A stretch of DNA of 64,000 nucleotides from assembly GCF_017355525.1 (NCBI RefSeq), contig NZ_CP067395.1:3162001-3226000 (forward strand), read 5' to 3'. Shown here piece by piece: positions 19,954-31,158 of this stretch (positions are counted from its first letter, which is position 1; every line of letters starts with the position of its first letter). Below the pieces are notes generated by a model that made no database searches, was not told the origin of the DNA, and saw nothing but the letters and a program-made list of their open reading frames with translations. Position numbers and translations under genes: made by a program. This stretch comes from Lysobacter enzymogenes. GTDB taxonomy: Bacteria; Pseudomonadota; Gammaproteobacteria; Xanthomonadales; Xanthomonadaceae.

Positions 19954-20907
19954 ATGGACGCACTGCTGCACCTGATCGAACACTACGGCCTGCTCGTGGT
20001 CTTCGTCTGCGTGCTGCTCGACCAGGGCGGCCTGCCGGTGCCGGCGTATCCGCCGATCGTCGTCGCCAGCGCGGTCGCGGTCGACCACCAGCCCAACCTG
20101 TGGCTGGCGCTGCCGCCGGTGCTGCTGGCCGCGGCGCTGGCGGCGCTGCTGGCCGACAGCGTGTGGTACTTCGGCGGCCGCCGCATCGGCGCGCGGCTGT
20201 TGCGGCTGATGTGCCGGGTGTCGCTGTCGCCGGATTCGTGCGTGCTGACCACGCGCAGCCTCTACGCGCGCTGGGGCGCGCCGTCGCTGGTAGTGGCCAA
20301 GTTCGTGCCCGGCTTCGCCGCGGTGGCGACCGTGCTGGCCGGCGAAACCGGCACCCGCCCGCGCCGCTTCGCGTTCTACGACGGGCTCGGCGCGCTGCTG
20401 TGGGCCGGCGTGGCGGTGGCGCTGGGCGCGGTCTTCCATCGCGCGGTCAACGAGGTGCTGGACCGGCTCGACACCCTCGGCCGCTACGGCCTGATCGTGC
20501 TGGCCGCGCTGATCGCCGCCTGGATCGGCTACAAGCTGCTCAAGCGCCAGTTGTTCATGCGCGAACTGCGCATGGCGCGGATCTCGCCCGGCGAACTCGG
20601 CCGGCTGCTGGCGGAAGGTTCGGAGCCGACCATCCTGGACGTGCGCAGCCACCAGCAGCGCGACGCCTCCGGCTGGATTCCCGGCGCGATCTTCGTCGCC
20701 ACCCTGGCCGACGAATCGCTCAGCGGCATTCCGCCGGAGCGGCGCGAGGAAGTCATCGTCTACTGCGACTGCCCCAACGAAGCCTCGGCCGCGACCCTGG
20801 CGCGCGAGCTGCGCCGGCGCGGGTTCAAGCGGGTGCGGCCACTGGCCGGCGGGTTCGAGGCCTGGCGCGCGCAGGGGCTGGCCGTGGCGGTGAAGCAGGA
20901 GGCGTGA
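19954..20907 (+). CDS. DedA-family membrane protein fused to a rhodanese domain
   Basis: This 317-residue fusion has residues 1 to about 200 as a DedA/SNARE-associated membrane domain, with hydrophobic segments and the conserved FVPGFAAVATVLAGETGT region. DedA proteins act in lipid flipping and membrane homeostasis. Residues about 212-310 are a cytosolic rhodanese domain (PTILDVRSHQQRDASGWIPGAI ... EVIVYCDCPNEASA), with the expected active-site Cys in the VYCDCPNEASA loop. Such fusions are known in Proteobacteria; what sulphur transfer has to do with lipid handling is not established. Confidence 0.9.
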   Translation: MDALLHLIEHYGLLVVFVCVLLDQGGLPVPAYPPIVVASAVAVDHQPNLWLALPPVLLAAALAALLADSVWYFGGRRIGARLLRLMCRVSLSPDSCVLTTRSLYARWGAPSLVVAKFVPGFAAVATVLAGETGTRPRRFAFYDGLGALLWAGVAVALGAVFHRAVNEVLDRLDTLGRYGLIVLAALIAAWIGYKLLKRQLFMRELRMARISPGELGRLLAEGSEPTILDVRSHQQRDASGWIPGAIFVATLADESLSGIPPERREEVIVYCDCPNEASAATLARELRRRGFKRVRPLAGGFEAWRAQGLAVAVKQEA

Positions 20908-20965
20908 GCGAAAGCGCAACAGGCGCGAGCCCTGGGCTTTTCGCGCACGCCTCATTCCTCTGCGT

Positions 20966-21358
20966 TCACTTGCCGCTTTCGTAGAACTCGATCGGCAACC
21001 CGTCCGGATCGGCGCAAAACGTGAACCGGCGGCCGGTGTATTCGTCGACGCGGACCGGTTCGACCGCGACGCCGTGGGCGTGCAGGTGGGCGACGCAGGC
21101 GTCGAGGTCGGGCGTGGCGAAGGCCAGATGGCGCAGGCCGCAGGCTTCCGGGTACGACGGGCGCGGCGGCGGGTCGGGGAACGAGAACAGTTCGAGCTGG
21201 CCGCCGTCGGGCAGGGCCAGGTCGAGCTTGTGCGAGCGCCGCGCCTCGCGCCAGACCTCGGCCAGGGTGCGCAGGCCTAATACTTGGGTGTAGAAACGCT
21301 TGGAACGCGGGTAGTCGGCGCAGATGATCGCGACGTGGTGGATGGACGACAGCTGCAT
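20966..21358 (-). CDS. VOC-family metalloprotein (YaeR/glyoxalase-like)
   Basis: This 130-residue protein has two beta-alpha-beta-beta-beta modules: IHHVAIICADYPRSKRFYTQVLGL, with a metal-ligand His, and LRHLAFATPDLDACVAHL, with a second His. Glu residues follow at LELFSF and PIEFYESG. The set of two His and two Glu matches the vicinal oxygen chelate fold. The SMU1112c/YaeR-like group is often annotated as lactoylglutathione lyase-like, but the substrate is not known. Monocistronic by position, convergent with the DedA fusion. Confidence 0.88.
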   Translation of the reverse strand: MQLSSIHHVAIICADYPRSKRFYTQVLGLRTLAEVWREARRSHKLDLALPDGGQLELFSFPDPPPRPSYPEACGLRHLAFATPDLDACVAHLHAHGVAVEPVRVDEYTGRRFTFCADPDGLPIEFYESGK

Positions 21359-21488
21359 GCGGCGCTCCGGCGAGCGCGGGGGTGTCGCTCGCGATGGGCC
21401 GATTGTCGGATACTGCGCGCATCCTGTCGCGCCGCGACCGTCCCGCCTTGCCGCATCCGCGCTCGGCGCCCTGCCTTGGAGCCCGCTG

Positions 21489-21773
21489 ATGACCGTCTAC
21501 GTCGACGACGCCGTGTGGCCCTGGCGCGGCGAACGCTGGGCGCATCTGATGGCCGACACCCTCGACGAACTGCACGAGTTCGCCCAGCGCCTGGGCCGGC
21601 CGCGGGAGTCGTTCCAGAACAAGCTCAGCGGCTGCCATTACGACGTGACCGCGCGGATGCGCGAACGCGCGCTGGAACTCGGCGCGGTGGCGATCTCGCG
21701 CCATCGCGATCGCGCGCAGGTGCGCGCGATCATCCAGCGGGCGCGGGATCAGGCTGCGGGCCTGGCGCCGTGA
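21489..21773 (+). CDS. DUF4031 domain protein
   Basis: This is a 94-residue protein beginning MTVYVDDAVWPWRGERWAHL, which matches the small DUF4031 family almost end to end. It has a DTLDELHEFAQRLG helix and a SRHRDRAQVRAI C-terminal segment. The function is unknown in the family. No signal peptide or membrane segment is present. It sits between VOC and LysE genes that face the other way, so it has its own promoter. Confidence 0.82.
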   Translation: MTVYVDDAVWPWRGERWAHLMADTLDELHEFAQRLGRPRESFQNKLSGCHYDVTARMRERALELGAVAISRHRDRAQVRAIIQRARDQAAGLAP

Positions 21774-21830
21774 TCGGAGAGCCGCCGTAAGCGGGTGCGG
21801 GCGGGCCTTGAATCCGACCGCACAAGCCGC

Positions 21831-22460
21831 TCAGCGGCGCGCATCCACCGCCATGCGCACGGCCAATGCCGACAGCACGCCGCCCATGACCCAGCGCTGC
21901 GCCGCGATCCAGCGCGGCCGCCCCGACAGGAACGCGGCGATGGCGCCGGCGCCGGCCACGATCAACGCGTTGACGCCGAGGCTGATGCAGATCTGCACGC
22001 TGCCGAGCAGCAGCGACTGCGCCATGACGCTGTGCTGCGGGTCGATGAACTGCGGCAGCAGGGCCAGATAGAACACCGCCACCTTCGGATTGAGCAGGCT
22101 GGTCAGCAGGCCCATGACGAACAGCCGGCGCGGACTGTCCGGCGCCAGTTCGCGCACCTGGAACGGCGAGCGCCCGCCGGGCTTGACCGCCTGCCAGGCC
22201 ATCCACAGCAGATAGGCCGCGCCGCCGATGCGCAGCGCGTCGTAGGCGTACGGCACGGCGAACAGCAGCGCGGTGATGCCGAACGCGGCGGCCAGCAGAT
22301 AGAACACGAAGCCCACGCCGACCCCGGCCAGCGACACCAGGCCGGCGCGGCGGCCCTGGCAGATCGAACGCGAGACCAGGTAAACCATGTTCGGCCCCGG
22401 CGTCAGCACCATCACCAAAGCCAGGCCGGCGAACGCCAGCAACGACGAAAGCGCAATCAC
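21831..22460 (-). CDS. LysE/RhtB-family amino-acid exporter
   Basis: This 209-residue inner-membrane protein has about six hydrophobic segments and the family hallmark LALVMVLTPGPNMVYLVSRSI near the N-terminus, so it should export amino acids or their analogues (homoserine, threonine or lysine types). I start at the GTG at 22460: GGGAGG lies 6 nt upstream, and the resulting N-terminus (MIALSSLLAFAG) matches the usual family start. ATG codons at 22475 and 22481 lie before or in this ribosome site and would add a charged tail. Confidence 0.9.
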   Translation of the reverse strand: MIALSSLLAFAGLALVMVLTPGPNMVYLVSRSICQGRRAGLVSLAGVGVGFVFYLLAAAFGITALLFAVPYAYDALRIGGAAYLLWMAWQAVKPGGRSPFQVRELAPDSPRRLFVMGLLTSLLNPKVAVFYLALLPQFIDPQHSVMAQSLLLGSVQICISLGVNALIVAGAGAIAAFLSGRPRWIAAQRWVMGGVLSALAVRMAVDARR

Positions 22461-22559
22461 GCGAACCTCCCGCATCGGCACAGGCGCCCATCATCGCCGA
22501 TCCGCCGCGCAGCCGGTAAGGCCGCCGCCGTACCGCAGCATCCCGCCGTTCGAACCCAT

Positions 22560-22592
22560 AAAAAAAGCCGCGACGGCAAAGGCCGTCGCGGC
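22560..22592 (-). terminator. Rho-independent terminator of the subtilase autotransporter gene
   Basis: An 11-bp perfect stem (22567-22577 with 22582-22592) is followed on the minus strand by seven T (22560-22566). It lies 40 nt after the autotransporter stop codon. Confidence 0.9.
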
Positions 22593-22631
22593 TTCCGCGG
22601 CGCCCTCGGGAGGCGCCTATGGCTCAATCGC

Positions 22632-25790
<3,159 letters not shown>

Positions 25791-25808
25791 CTTCTTGATG
25801 AACCCCTG

Positions 25809-25904
25809 TCATGTAGAAGACGTCCTTGCGGACGCCATCGGTCAATGGCGGATGCGGGTGCCGCATCGCAGACGAAACGGGCCGCTAGGACGGCCTCTAC
25901 ATGA
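25809..25904. repeat. 18-bp imperfect inverted repeat in the leader of the protease autotransporter
   Basis: The arm TCATGTAGAAGACGTCCT (25809-25826) pairs with 25887-25904 at 16 of 18 positions, with a 60-nt spacer. It starts 19 nt upstream of the start codon, so it could form a long mRNA hairpin or mark two regulator half-sites. Confidence 0.7.
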
Positions 25905-26034
25905 AGTAACGCAATGTAAAGAATGCCTCCCTACCCGCAGTTTTGCGGAAACGGGCATGACCAAAGACACATGAAAGATCGGATTCGGCAAAGTCGCGTT
26001 GCTGCGCAAGGCGTTGCGCAGCCGCGATGGCTCC

Positions 26035-26121
26035 GTGCAGGAGCGGCGCGAGCCGCGACCGCGAAACAACGCTTGCGTCGCAGGCGCGATGTCGCGGTCG
26101 CGGCTCGCGCCGCTCCTACAG
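26035..26121. repeat. Dispersed palindromic repeat, copy 3
   Basis: The arms are 26035-26062 and 26094-26121, with a 31-nt spacer that is itself nearly the same as in the copy at 10735. The right arm is identical to the other copies, and the left arm differs in its first bases. It lies 31 nt beyond the stop of the NarL-type regulator. Confidence 0.9.
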
Positions 26122-26152
26122 GGGGATACGCGACACCGTCGCGCGGGGCGGA

Positions 26153-26812
26153 TCAGTCTTCGTCGCGCTCGCCCGACATCAGGCCGCGGCGCCAGGCGAA
26201 GGCGACCGCTTCGGTGCGGTCGGCCAGATGCAGCTTGGCCAGCACGTTGCCCAGGTGCGACTTGACCGTCTTCTCGCCGATGTTGAGCGCGGCGGCGATG
26301 CGCGCGTTGCTGCCGCCCTCGGCGAGCTTGCGCAGCACGTCGAGCTCGCGCTCGGTCAGGCAGGCGAACGGGTCCTCGCGCGGTTCGCGCTTGCGCCGCA
26401 CCGCCTTGAGGATGCGCTGGGCGACGAAGGGATGGATCACCGCCTCGCCGTCGGCGATGCGGCGCAGGGTCGCCAGCAGTTCGTCGCCGAGCATGCTCTT
26501 GAACAGCAGCGACTGCGCGCCGGCTTCGATCGCGGCGAACGCCAGATCGTCCTGGTCGGTCGACGTCAGCACCGCGATCGCGCTGCGCGGGCTGAACTGC
26601 TTGATCGCGCGAATCGCCTGCACGCCGTCGACGTCCGGCATCATCAGGTCGATCACGATCAGGTCCGGGGCCAGATCGCGCGCCAGCGCGATCGCCTCGG
26701 CGCCGCCGGCGGCCTCGCCGACCACGTCGAAATCCTCGGTCAGCATCAGCAGGCTGCGGATGCCCTTGCGCACCACTTCGTGGTCGTCGACCAACAGCAC
26801 CGAGGTGCTCAT
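26153..26812 (-). CDS. NarL/FixJ-family response regulator
   Basis: This 219-residue regulator has a receiver domain at residues 1 to about 120 (LLVDDHEVVRKGIRSLL; phospho-acceptor Asp in DLIVIDLMMPDVDG). The C-terminal LuxR-type helix-turn-helix is LTERELDVLRKLAEGGSNARIAAALNIGEKTVKSHLGNVL. The start codon overlaps the stop of the upstream kinase gene (ATGA), which makes it the clear partner of that kinase. The targets are unknown; the divergent DUF418 gene is one candidate. Confidence 0.95.
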   Translation of the reverse strand: MSTSVLLVDDHEVVRKGIRSLLMLTEDFDVVGEAAGGAEAIALARDLAPDLIVIDLMMPDVDGVQAIRAIKQFSPRSAIAVLTSTDQDDLAFAAIEAGAQSLLFKSMLGDELLATLRRIADGEAVIHPFVAQRILKAVRRKREPREDPFACLTERELDVLRKLAEGGSNARIAAALNIGEKTVKSHLGNVLAKLHLADRTEAVAFAWRRGLMSGERDED

Positions 26813-28320
26813 GCGGAATCTCCTTGCGCCGCGGGCAATGTGAAAGACACCGTCACCACCGTGCCGCTGGCCGAGCTGGCGATGCGGAAGCGCCCGCCCG
26901 GCAGGGTGCGCGCGCGCATGCGCATGTTGCCCAGGCCCATGCCGGTGGTTTCGTGTTCGTCGACGGCGAAGCCGCAGCCGTCGTCCTGGATGGTCCAGCC
27001 GTAGCGGTCGCCGGCGCTGTTGAGCACCACTTCGATCCGGCGCGCGCCGCTGTGGCGCAGGCTGTTGGCCGCCGCCTCGGTGGCGATCAGCAGCAACTGC
27101 CCGGCGTGCTGCGGATGCTCGCCGACGCCGCGCTCGGCCACGCCGTCGAGCAGCAACCGCCACTCGATGCCGCTGCCGCCGAGCAAATGCGAGTACGTGT
27201 CTTCGAGCGCCTTGCGCAGGCCCTGCTCGGCCACGGTCGGCGCGCTGAAGCGCTGGATCACGTCGGCCAGATCGCGCTGCAATTGCCCGGTCAGGCCGAG
27301 CGCAGCCTTGATCAGCGCGCCCTGGCGCGGGTCGCGTCCGCTCTCGCCGTCGCGGCCGTTGAGGTGGTCGAGCACGCTCAACTGCAGGCCCAGCGCGAAG
27401 CTGCGCTGCTTGGCGGTGTCGTGCAGGTCGCGCGCCAGGCGGTTGCGTTCTTCCGACACCGCCAACTGCTGGCGCACCTGCATCACTTCGCCGAGCGCGT
27501 CGGCCATGCGGTCGAAACGCTGCGCCAGACGCCCGAATTCGTCGCGGCCGCGGTCGTGGATGCGGTTCACCAGATCGCCTTCGGCCCAGGCGTCGGCGAT
27601 GTGTTCGGCGTGGCGGATGCGCCGGGTCAGCAGGGTCGCCACCGCGACCGAGGCCATCGCGCTGATGACGATCAGGTAGATCGCCAATCCGACCACATCG
27701 CCCAGGGTCATGCGCATGAAGGTCGCGACCGAGCCGCCCGGATGCTGGCCGACGCCGAGGCTGGCGCCGGGCGCGGCGGCCAGCGGCACCGCGGCCACGC
27801 TGATCCAGTCGCGCTCGCGTTCGAGCCGGCGGGTCGCGGCCACGCCTTGCGCGCTGGCGGTCTGCCCGGCCTGCTCCAGCGCGCGCGCCAGCGCCGCGCC
27901 GGGGCGCGGCGGATACATGCAGGCGCGGCCTTCGCTGTCGCGGTAGCGGATCGCGATGCGGCCGTCTTCGGGACCGCCGGCGAAGCTGTACGAGTACATC
28001 CACTGCGGCGTGTCCATGCCGATCACCCGCACCAGCACGCCTTGCAGCAGCGCCTGGCATTGCCCCGGCGGCATCCGCGCCAGATCCGGCAACGGCCCGA
28101 GCCGCTGCAATTCGCGCTGCAGCGAAGCCTCCAGCACCTGCGGCGCCAGATCCGTGCGCAGGTCCTGCCGCAGCAGATACACCGCCAGCAGCGACAGCAG
28201 GCCGGTGCTGATCCAGCACGCGATCAGCATCGACAGCAGGCATTTCCAGAACAGCCGGCTCCACCAGCGCCGGGTCGGCACGCGTGCGGCCGGAGTCGGG
28301 CGGGCGGCGGTTTCGTTCAT
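26809..28320 (-). CDS. NarX/DesK-type sensor histidine kinase with periplasmic loop and HAMP domain
   Basis: This 503-residue inner-membrane kinase has TM1 at about 26-50, a periplasmic sensor loop of roughly 155 residues with several Trp/Tyr and three Cys, TM2 at about 206-230 and HAMP at about 231-283. The HisKA_3 dimerisation motif ERNRLARDLHDTAKQ carries phospho-acceptor His300. The HATPase_c domain includes GWTIQDDGCGFAVDEHETTGMGLGNMRMRA, written here only as a guide to its G-boxes (DGCGF, GMGLGNM). It phosphorylates the NarL-type regulator it overlaps. The ligand is unknown. Confidence 0.93.
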   Translation of the reverse strand: MNETAARPTPAARVPTRRWWSRLFWKCLLSMLIACWISTGLLSLLAVYLLRQDLRTDLAPQVLEASLQRELQRLGPLPDLARMPPGQCQALLQGVLVRVIGMDTPQWMYSYSFAGGPEDGRIAIRYRDSEGRACMYPPRPGAALARALEQAGQTASAQGVAATRRLERERDWISVAAVPLAAAPGASLGVGQHPGGSVATFMRMTLGDVVGLAIYLIVISAMASVAVATLLTRRIRHAEHIADAWAEGDLVNRIHDRGRDEFGRLAQRFDRMADALGEVMQVRQQLAVSEERNRLARDLHDTAKQRSFALGLQLSVLDHLNGRDGESGRDPRQGALIKAALGLTGQLQRDLADVIQRFSAPTVAEQGLRKALEDTYSHLLGGSGIEWRLLLDGVAERGVGEHPQHAGQLLLIATEAAANSLRHSGARRIEVVLNSAGDRYGWTIQDDGCGFAVDEHETTGMGLGNMRMRARTLPGGRFRIASSASGTVVTVSFTLPAAQGDSA

Positions 28321-28451
28321 GCCGCCAGTATTCCAGTTTCTGGATTTATTTGATCCGCCAAACGGCCGGGATCCGCCCCGCCGCCGGCCGGATGCCGGCC
28401 GCGGGCGCGGCGCCGAGCATGCGCGCTGCTCCCCACCGGACAGGCCCGCGC

Positions 28452-29651
28452 ATGAACGCCCTTCCCCGCGCCGCCGCGCGCATCGAACACCTCGACGCGC
28501 TGCGCGGCCTGGCCCTGCTCGGCATCGTGCTGGTCAACATCGGCGTGTTCGCTTCGCCGTGGTGGGGCCTGGGGCCCGATCCGGCGCAGGCCGGTCCGCT
28601 CGACCGCGCGCTCGACGCGCTGATCGCGGCCGTGTTCGAAATGAAGTTCTACCTGCTGTTCTCGTTTCTGTTCGGTTACAGCTTCAGCCTGCAACAAACC
28701 GCCGCCGAACGCGCCGGACAAGCGTTCGCGCCGCGCATGGGCCGGCGCTTGTTGGGGCTGTGGATCGTCGGCGCCTTGCACGCGACGCTGCTGTTCCACG
28801 GCGACATCCTCACCACCTACGCGGCGATGGGCGCGTTGCTGTTGGCGCTGAGCCGCGCATCCGAACGCGCGCAATTGCGCATCGCGCACGTGCTGATCGC
28901 GGCGACCGCGCTGGGCTGGGCCGCGCTCGGCGCGCTGGCGTGGATCGATCCGGCGCCGGCCGATGCTGCTGGCGCGGCGGCGCAGGCGCAGGCGATCTGG
29001 CGCGGTTTCACCGGCTCGCCCGCGCAGGTGCTGGCGGTGCGCTGGAACGAACTCGCAAATACCTGGCCGATCCTGCTGTTGCTGCAAGCGCCGTGCGCGT
29101 TGGCGATGTTCCTCTACGGCCTCGTCGCGGGCCGGCGCAAGATCGCTGCGCATCTGCACGACTACCGCCCGCTGCTGCGGCGCCTGCGCATCGCCGGCCT
29201 CGGCTTCGGCGCGCCCGCCGCGCTGGCGCTCGGCGCGAATGCGCTGTGGCCGGTCTCCGATGCGGTCGAGCTGTGGGTGCTGGCGCTGAGCGTGTCGACC
29301 GCGCCGCTGCTGAGCCTGGCCTACGCCGCGCTGGCGCTGCCGTGGTTCGAACGCGGCGGCGCGCGCATCGCGCGGTGGTTGGCGCCGGCCGGACGCATGG
29401 CCTTGTCCAACTACCTGCTGCAATCGGCGGTGCTGGCGTGGTCGTTCACCGGCTACGGCCTGGGCTGGATGGGACGGCTGACGCCGGCCGCGGTGGCGGC
29501 GATCGCGCTGGTCCTGTTCGTCGCGCAAACCTGGCTCAGCTACGCATGGCTGCGCCGCTACGCCTACGGCCCGCTGGAATGGCTGCTGCGCGCATTGACC
29601 ATCGGCGCCTGGCCGCGGTCGCAGCGGCCGGCTTACGACGCATCGCGCTGA
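28452..29651 (+). CDS. DUF418 domain membrane protein
   Basis: This 399-residue polytopic inner-membrane protein begins with the family start IEHLDALRGLALLGIVLVNI and continues with about eight to ten hydrophobic segments. The DUF418 C-terminal region includes PAGRMALSNYLLQSAVLAW and YGPLEWLLRALTIG. The family is related to acyltransferase-3/YeiB proteins but has no proven activity. I use the ATG at 28452; upstream in-frame starts run through Arg/Pro-rich sequence. It is divergent from the two-component system (131-bp gap) and upstream of the RiPP cassette, with no evidence that it belongs to the latter. Confidence 0.88.
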   Translation: MNALPRAAARIEHLDALRGLALLGIVLVNIGVFASPWWGLGPDPAQAGPLDRALDALIAAVFEMKFYLLFSFLFGYSFSLQQTAAERAGQAFAPRMGRRLLGLWIVGALHATLLFHGDILTTYAAMGALLLALSRASERAQLRIAHVLIAATALGWAALGALAWIDPAPADAAGAAAQAQAIWRGFTGSPAQVLAVRWNELANTWPILLLLQAPCALAMFLYGLVAGRRKIAAHLHDYRPLLRRLRIAGLGFGAPAALALGANALWPVSDAVELWVLALSVSTAPLLSLAYAALALPWFERGGARIARWLAPAGRMALSNYLLQSAVLAWSFTGYGLGWMGRLTPAAVAAIALVLFVAQTWLSYAWLRRYAYGPLEWLLRALTIGAWPRSQRPAYDASR

Positions 29652-29889
29652 ATCGTTCGTCGCGCGCATGAATGCGGCGCGCGCGAATCTGACGCCTGTC
29701 ATCTGTGTCGCGAACCGTGACCCGCGTTGCGTCCCGCGTCGTAGCCAGCGCGACAGGCGCGGGCCACACTCAACGGCCGTTTCGCTGCAGCCGGGAGTTC
29801 GCGCAACGCGCTCGCCATGACCGTCGCATCGACCGTTTCCGTTCCGCCGACGCCGCGCGTCGCGCCGGCCGCGCAGCGCTGACGCCGGC

Positions 29890-31158
29890 GTGCACGGCCT
29901 GTTCCGCGAACAAGCGCTCGACGCGCGCCGGCAACGCTGGCTCGGCCGCATCCGCCTGCCGGTGTCGCGCATGGGCACGGCGATGGCGGCGATGGCGGTG
30001 GTGGCGGTCTCTGCGCTGGCCGCGTTGCTGTGCTTCGGCCAGTACACTAGCAGCGAGCCGGCCTACGGCCAGTTGCAACCGCGCGGCGGCCTGATGGCGC
30101 TGTCGGCGCCGGCCGCGGGCACGCTGCTGCGCAGCCATGTCGGCGAAGGCGAACGGGTGCGGCGCGGGCAGATCCTGGCGGAAATCTCGGCCGAACTCGA
30201 CAGCCCCGCGTTGCGCGGCGGCGTCGGCGCGGCTGTCAACGCCGAACTCGTCGCGCAGCGCGCGCGCCTGCTCGCGGATCGCGACGCGCTTGCGCAAAGC
30301 GCCGTGCGCGCCGCCGCGCAGTGGCGCGAGCGCATCGCGGCCGCGCAGCGGCGCATCGATCTGGCCGAGGCTCAACTGGCCCTGCGCGAGCAACGCGCCG
30401 CGCAAGCGCGCGCGCTGTCGGCGCAGGTGCAGCCGCTGCGCGGCGGCAAGCTGCTCAGCGACGTGCAATGGCAGCAGTACGAAGCCGCGCGCATCGACGC
30501 CGAAGCGCGGGTGCAGGACGCGCGCCGCGAAGGCCTCGACGCCGGCCGCGAACTGGCCGAAGCGCGCGCCGCCCTGGCCGAGCAGCCGCAACGCGACGAA
30601 CAGCAACGCCACCGGATCGAACGCGAACTGGCCGACATCGCGCAAGACGACGCCCGCAACGAAGGCCGCCGCCGCATCGCCGTGCGCGCACCCGCCGACG
30701 GCCGCGCGGTCGCGCTGGCCGCGATGCCGGGCCAGAGCGTCGCCGCCGGCCAGCGCCTGTTGTCGCTGGCGCCGCAAGGCGTGCCGATGCAGGCCGAGCT
30801 GTGGGTGTCCGACCGCGCCCTCGGCAGCGTCGTCCCGGGCACCCCGGTGGCGATGCGGTACGCCGGGTTCCCTTATCAGCACTACGGCGTGCAGCGCGGG
30901 ACGGTGATCGCGATCGCGCGCGGCGCGCTGTCGGCCGAGGAAATCCGCGCCCGCACCGGCCTGCCGGCAGCGGCGCCGGCGTGGCGGGTGCTGGTCGCGC
31001 TGGAGCGCCAGCGCATCGGCGCGCGCGGCTTGAGCGCGCAGATGCGGGTCGACGCCGAATTGCAGCTCGAACGCCGGCGCTTGTACGAATACCTGCTGGC
31101 GCCGCTGCGCCCGGAAGGCGGCGACGCGCCCGTGCGCACCGCCGGAGCGGCGCCATGA
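29890..31158 (+). CDS. HlyD-family adaptor of the RiPP exporter
   Basis: This 422-residue membrane fusion protein is the first gene of the RiPP cassette. It has a short cytosolic N-terminus (LFREQALDARRQRWLGRIRL), typical of bacteriocin-export adaptors, one transmembrane helix (MGTAMAAMAVVAVSALAALL, about residues 27-48), a lipoyl-like half (GTLLRSHVGEGERVRRGQILAEI), long coiled-coil helices (about 115-255) and a beta-barrel (VRAPADGRAVALAAMPGQSV ... LWVSDRALGSVVPGTPVAMRY). It links the C39 ABC exporter to the periplasm and outer membrane; no dedicated TolC lies nearby. The GTG start at 29890 is chosen from the family N-terminus. The stop overlaps the exporter start (ATGA). Confidence 0.9.
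   Translation: MHGLFREQALDARRQRWLGRIRLPVSRMGTAMAAMAVVAVSALAALLCFGQYTSSEPAYGQLQPRGGLMALSAPAAGTLLRSHVGEGERVRRGQILAEISAELDSPALRGGVGAAVNAELVAQRARLLADRDALAQSAVRAAAQWRERIAAAQRRIDLAEAQLALREQRAAQARALSAQVQPLRGGKLLSDVQWQQYEAARIDAEARVQDARREGLDAGRELAEARAALAEQPQRDEQQRHRIERELADIAQDDARNEGRRRIAVRAPADGRAVALAAMPGQSVAAGQRLLSLAPQGVPMQAELWVSDRALGSVVPGTPVAMRYAGFPYQHYGVQRGTVIAIARGALSAEEIRARTGLPAAAPAWRVLVALERQRIGARGLSAQMRVDAELQLERRRLYEYLLAPLRPEGGDAPVRTAGAAP

Larger units (their letters stand above)
25791..26152. other. Intergenic region upstream of the protease autotransporter
   Basis: These 362 bases hold no gene. They contain an 18-bp inverted repeat (25809-25826 with 25887-25904) close to the autotransporter start, an A+T-richer promoter-like patch (about 25900-25995), and one complete dispersed palindrome (26035-26121) behind the NarL-type regulator. 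Confidence 0.7.

Noticed and set aside
29705..30094. 129-codon frame before the HlyD gene as a possible extra RiPP gene
   Set aside because: Arg/Ser/Ala-rich shadow composition, overlaps the start of HlyD in another frame, no Shine-Dalgarno.
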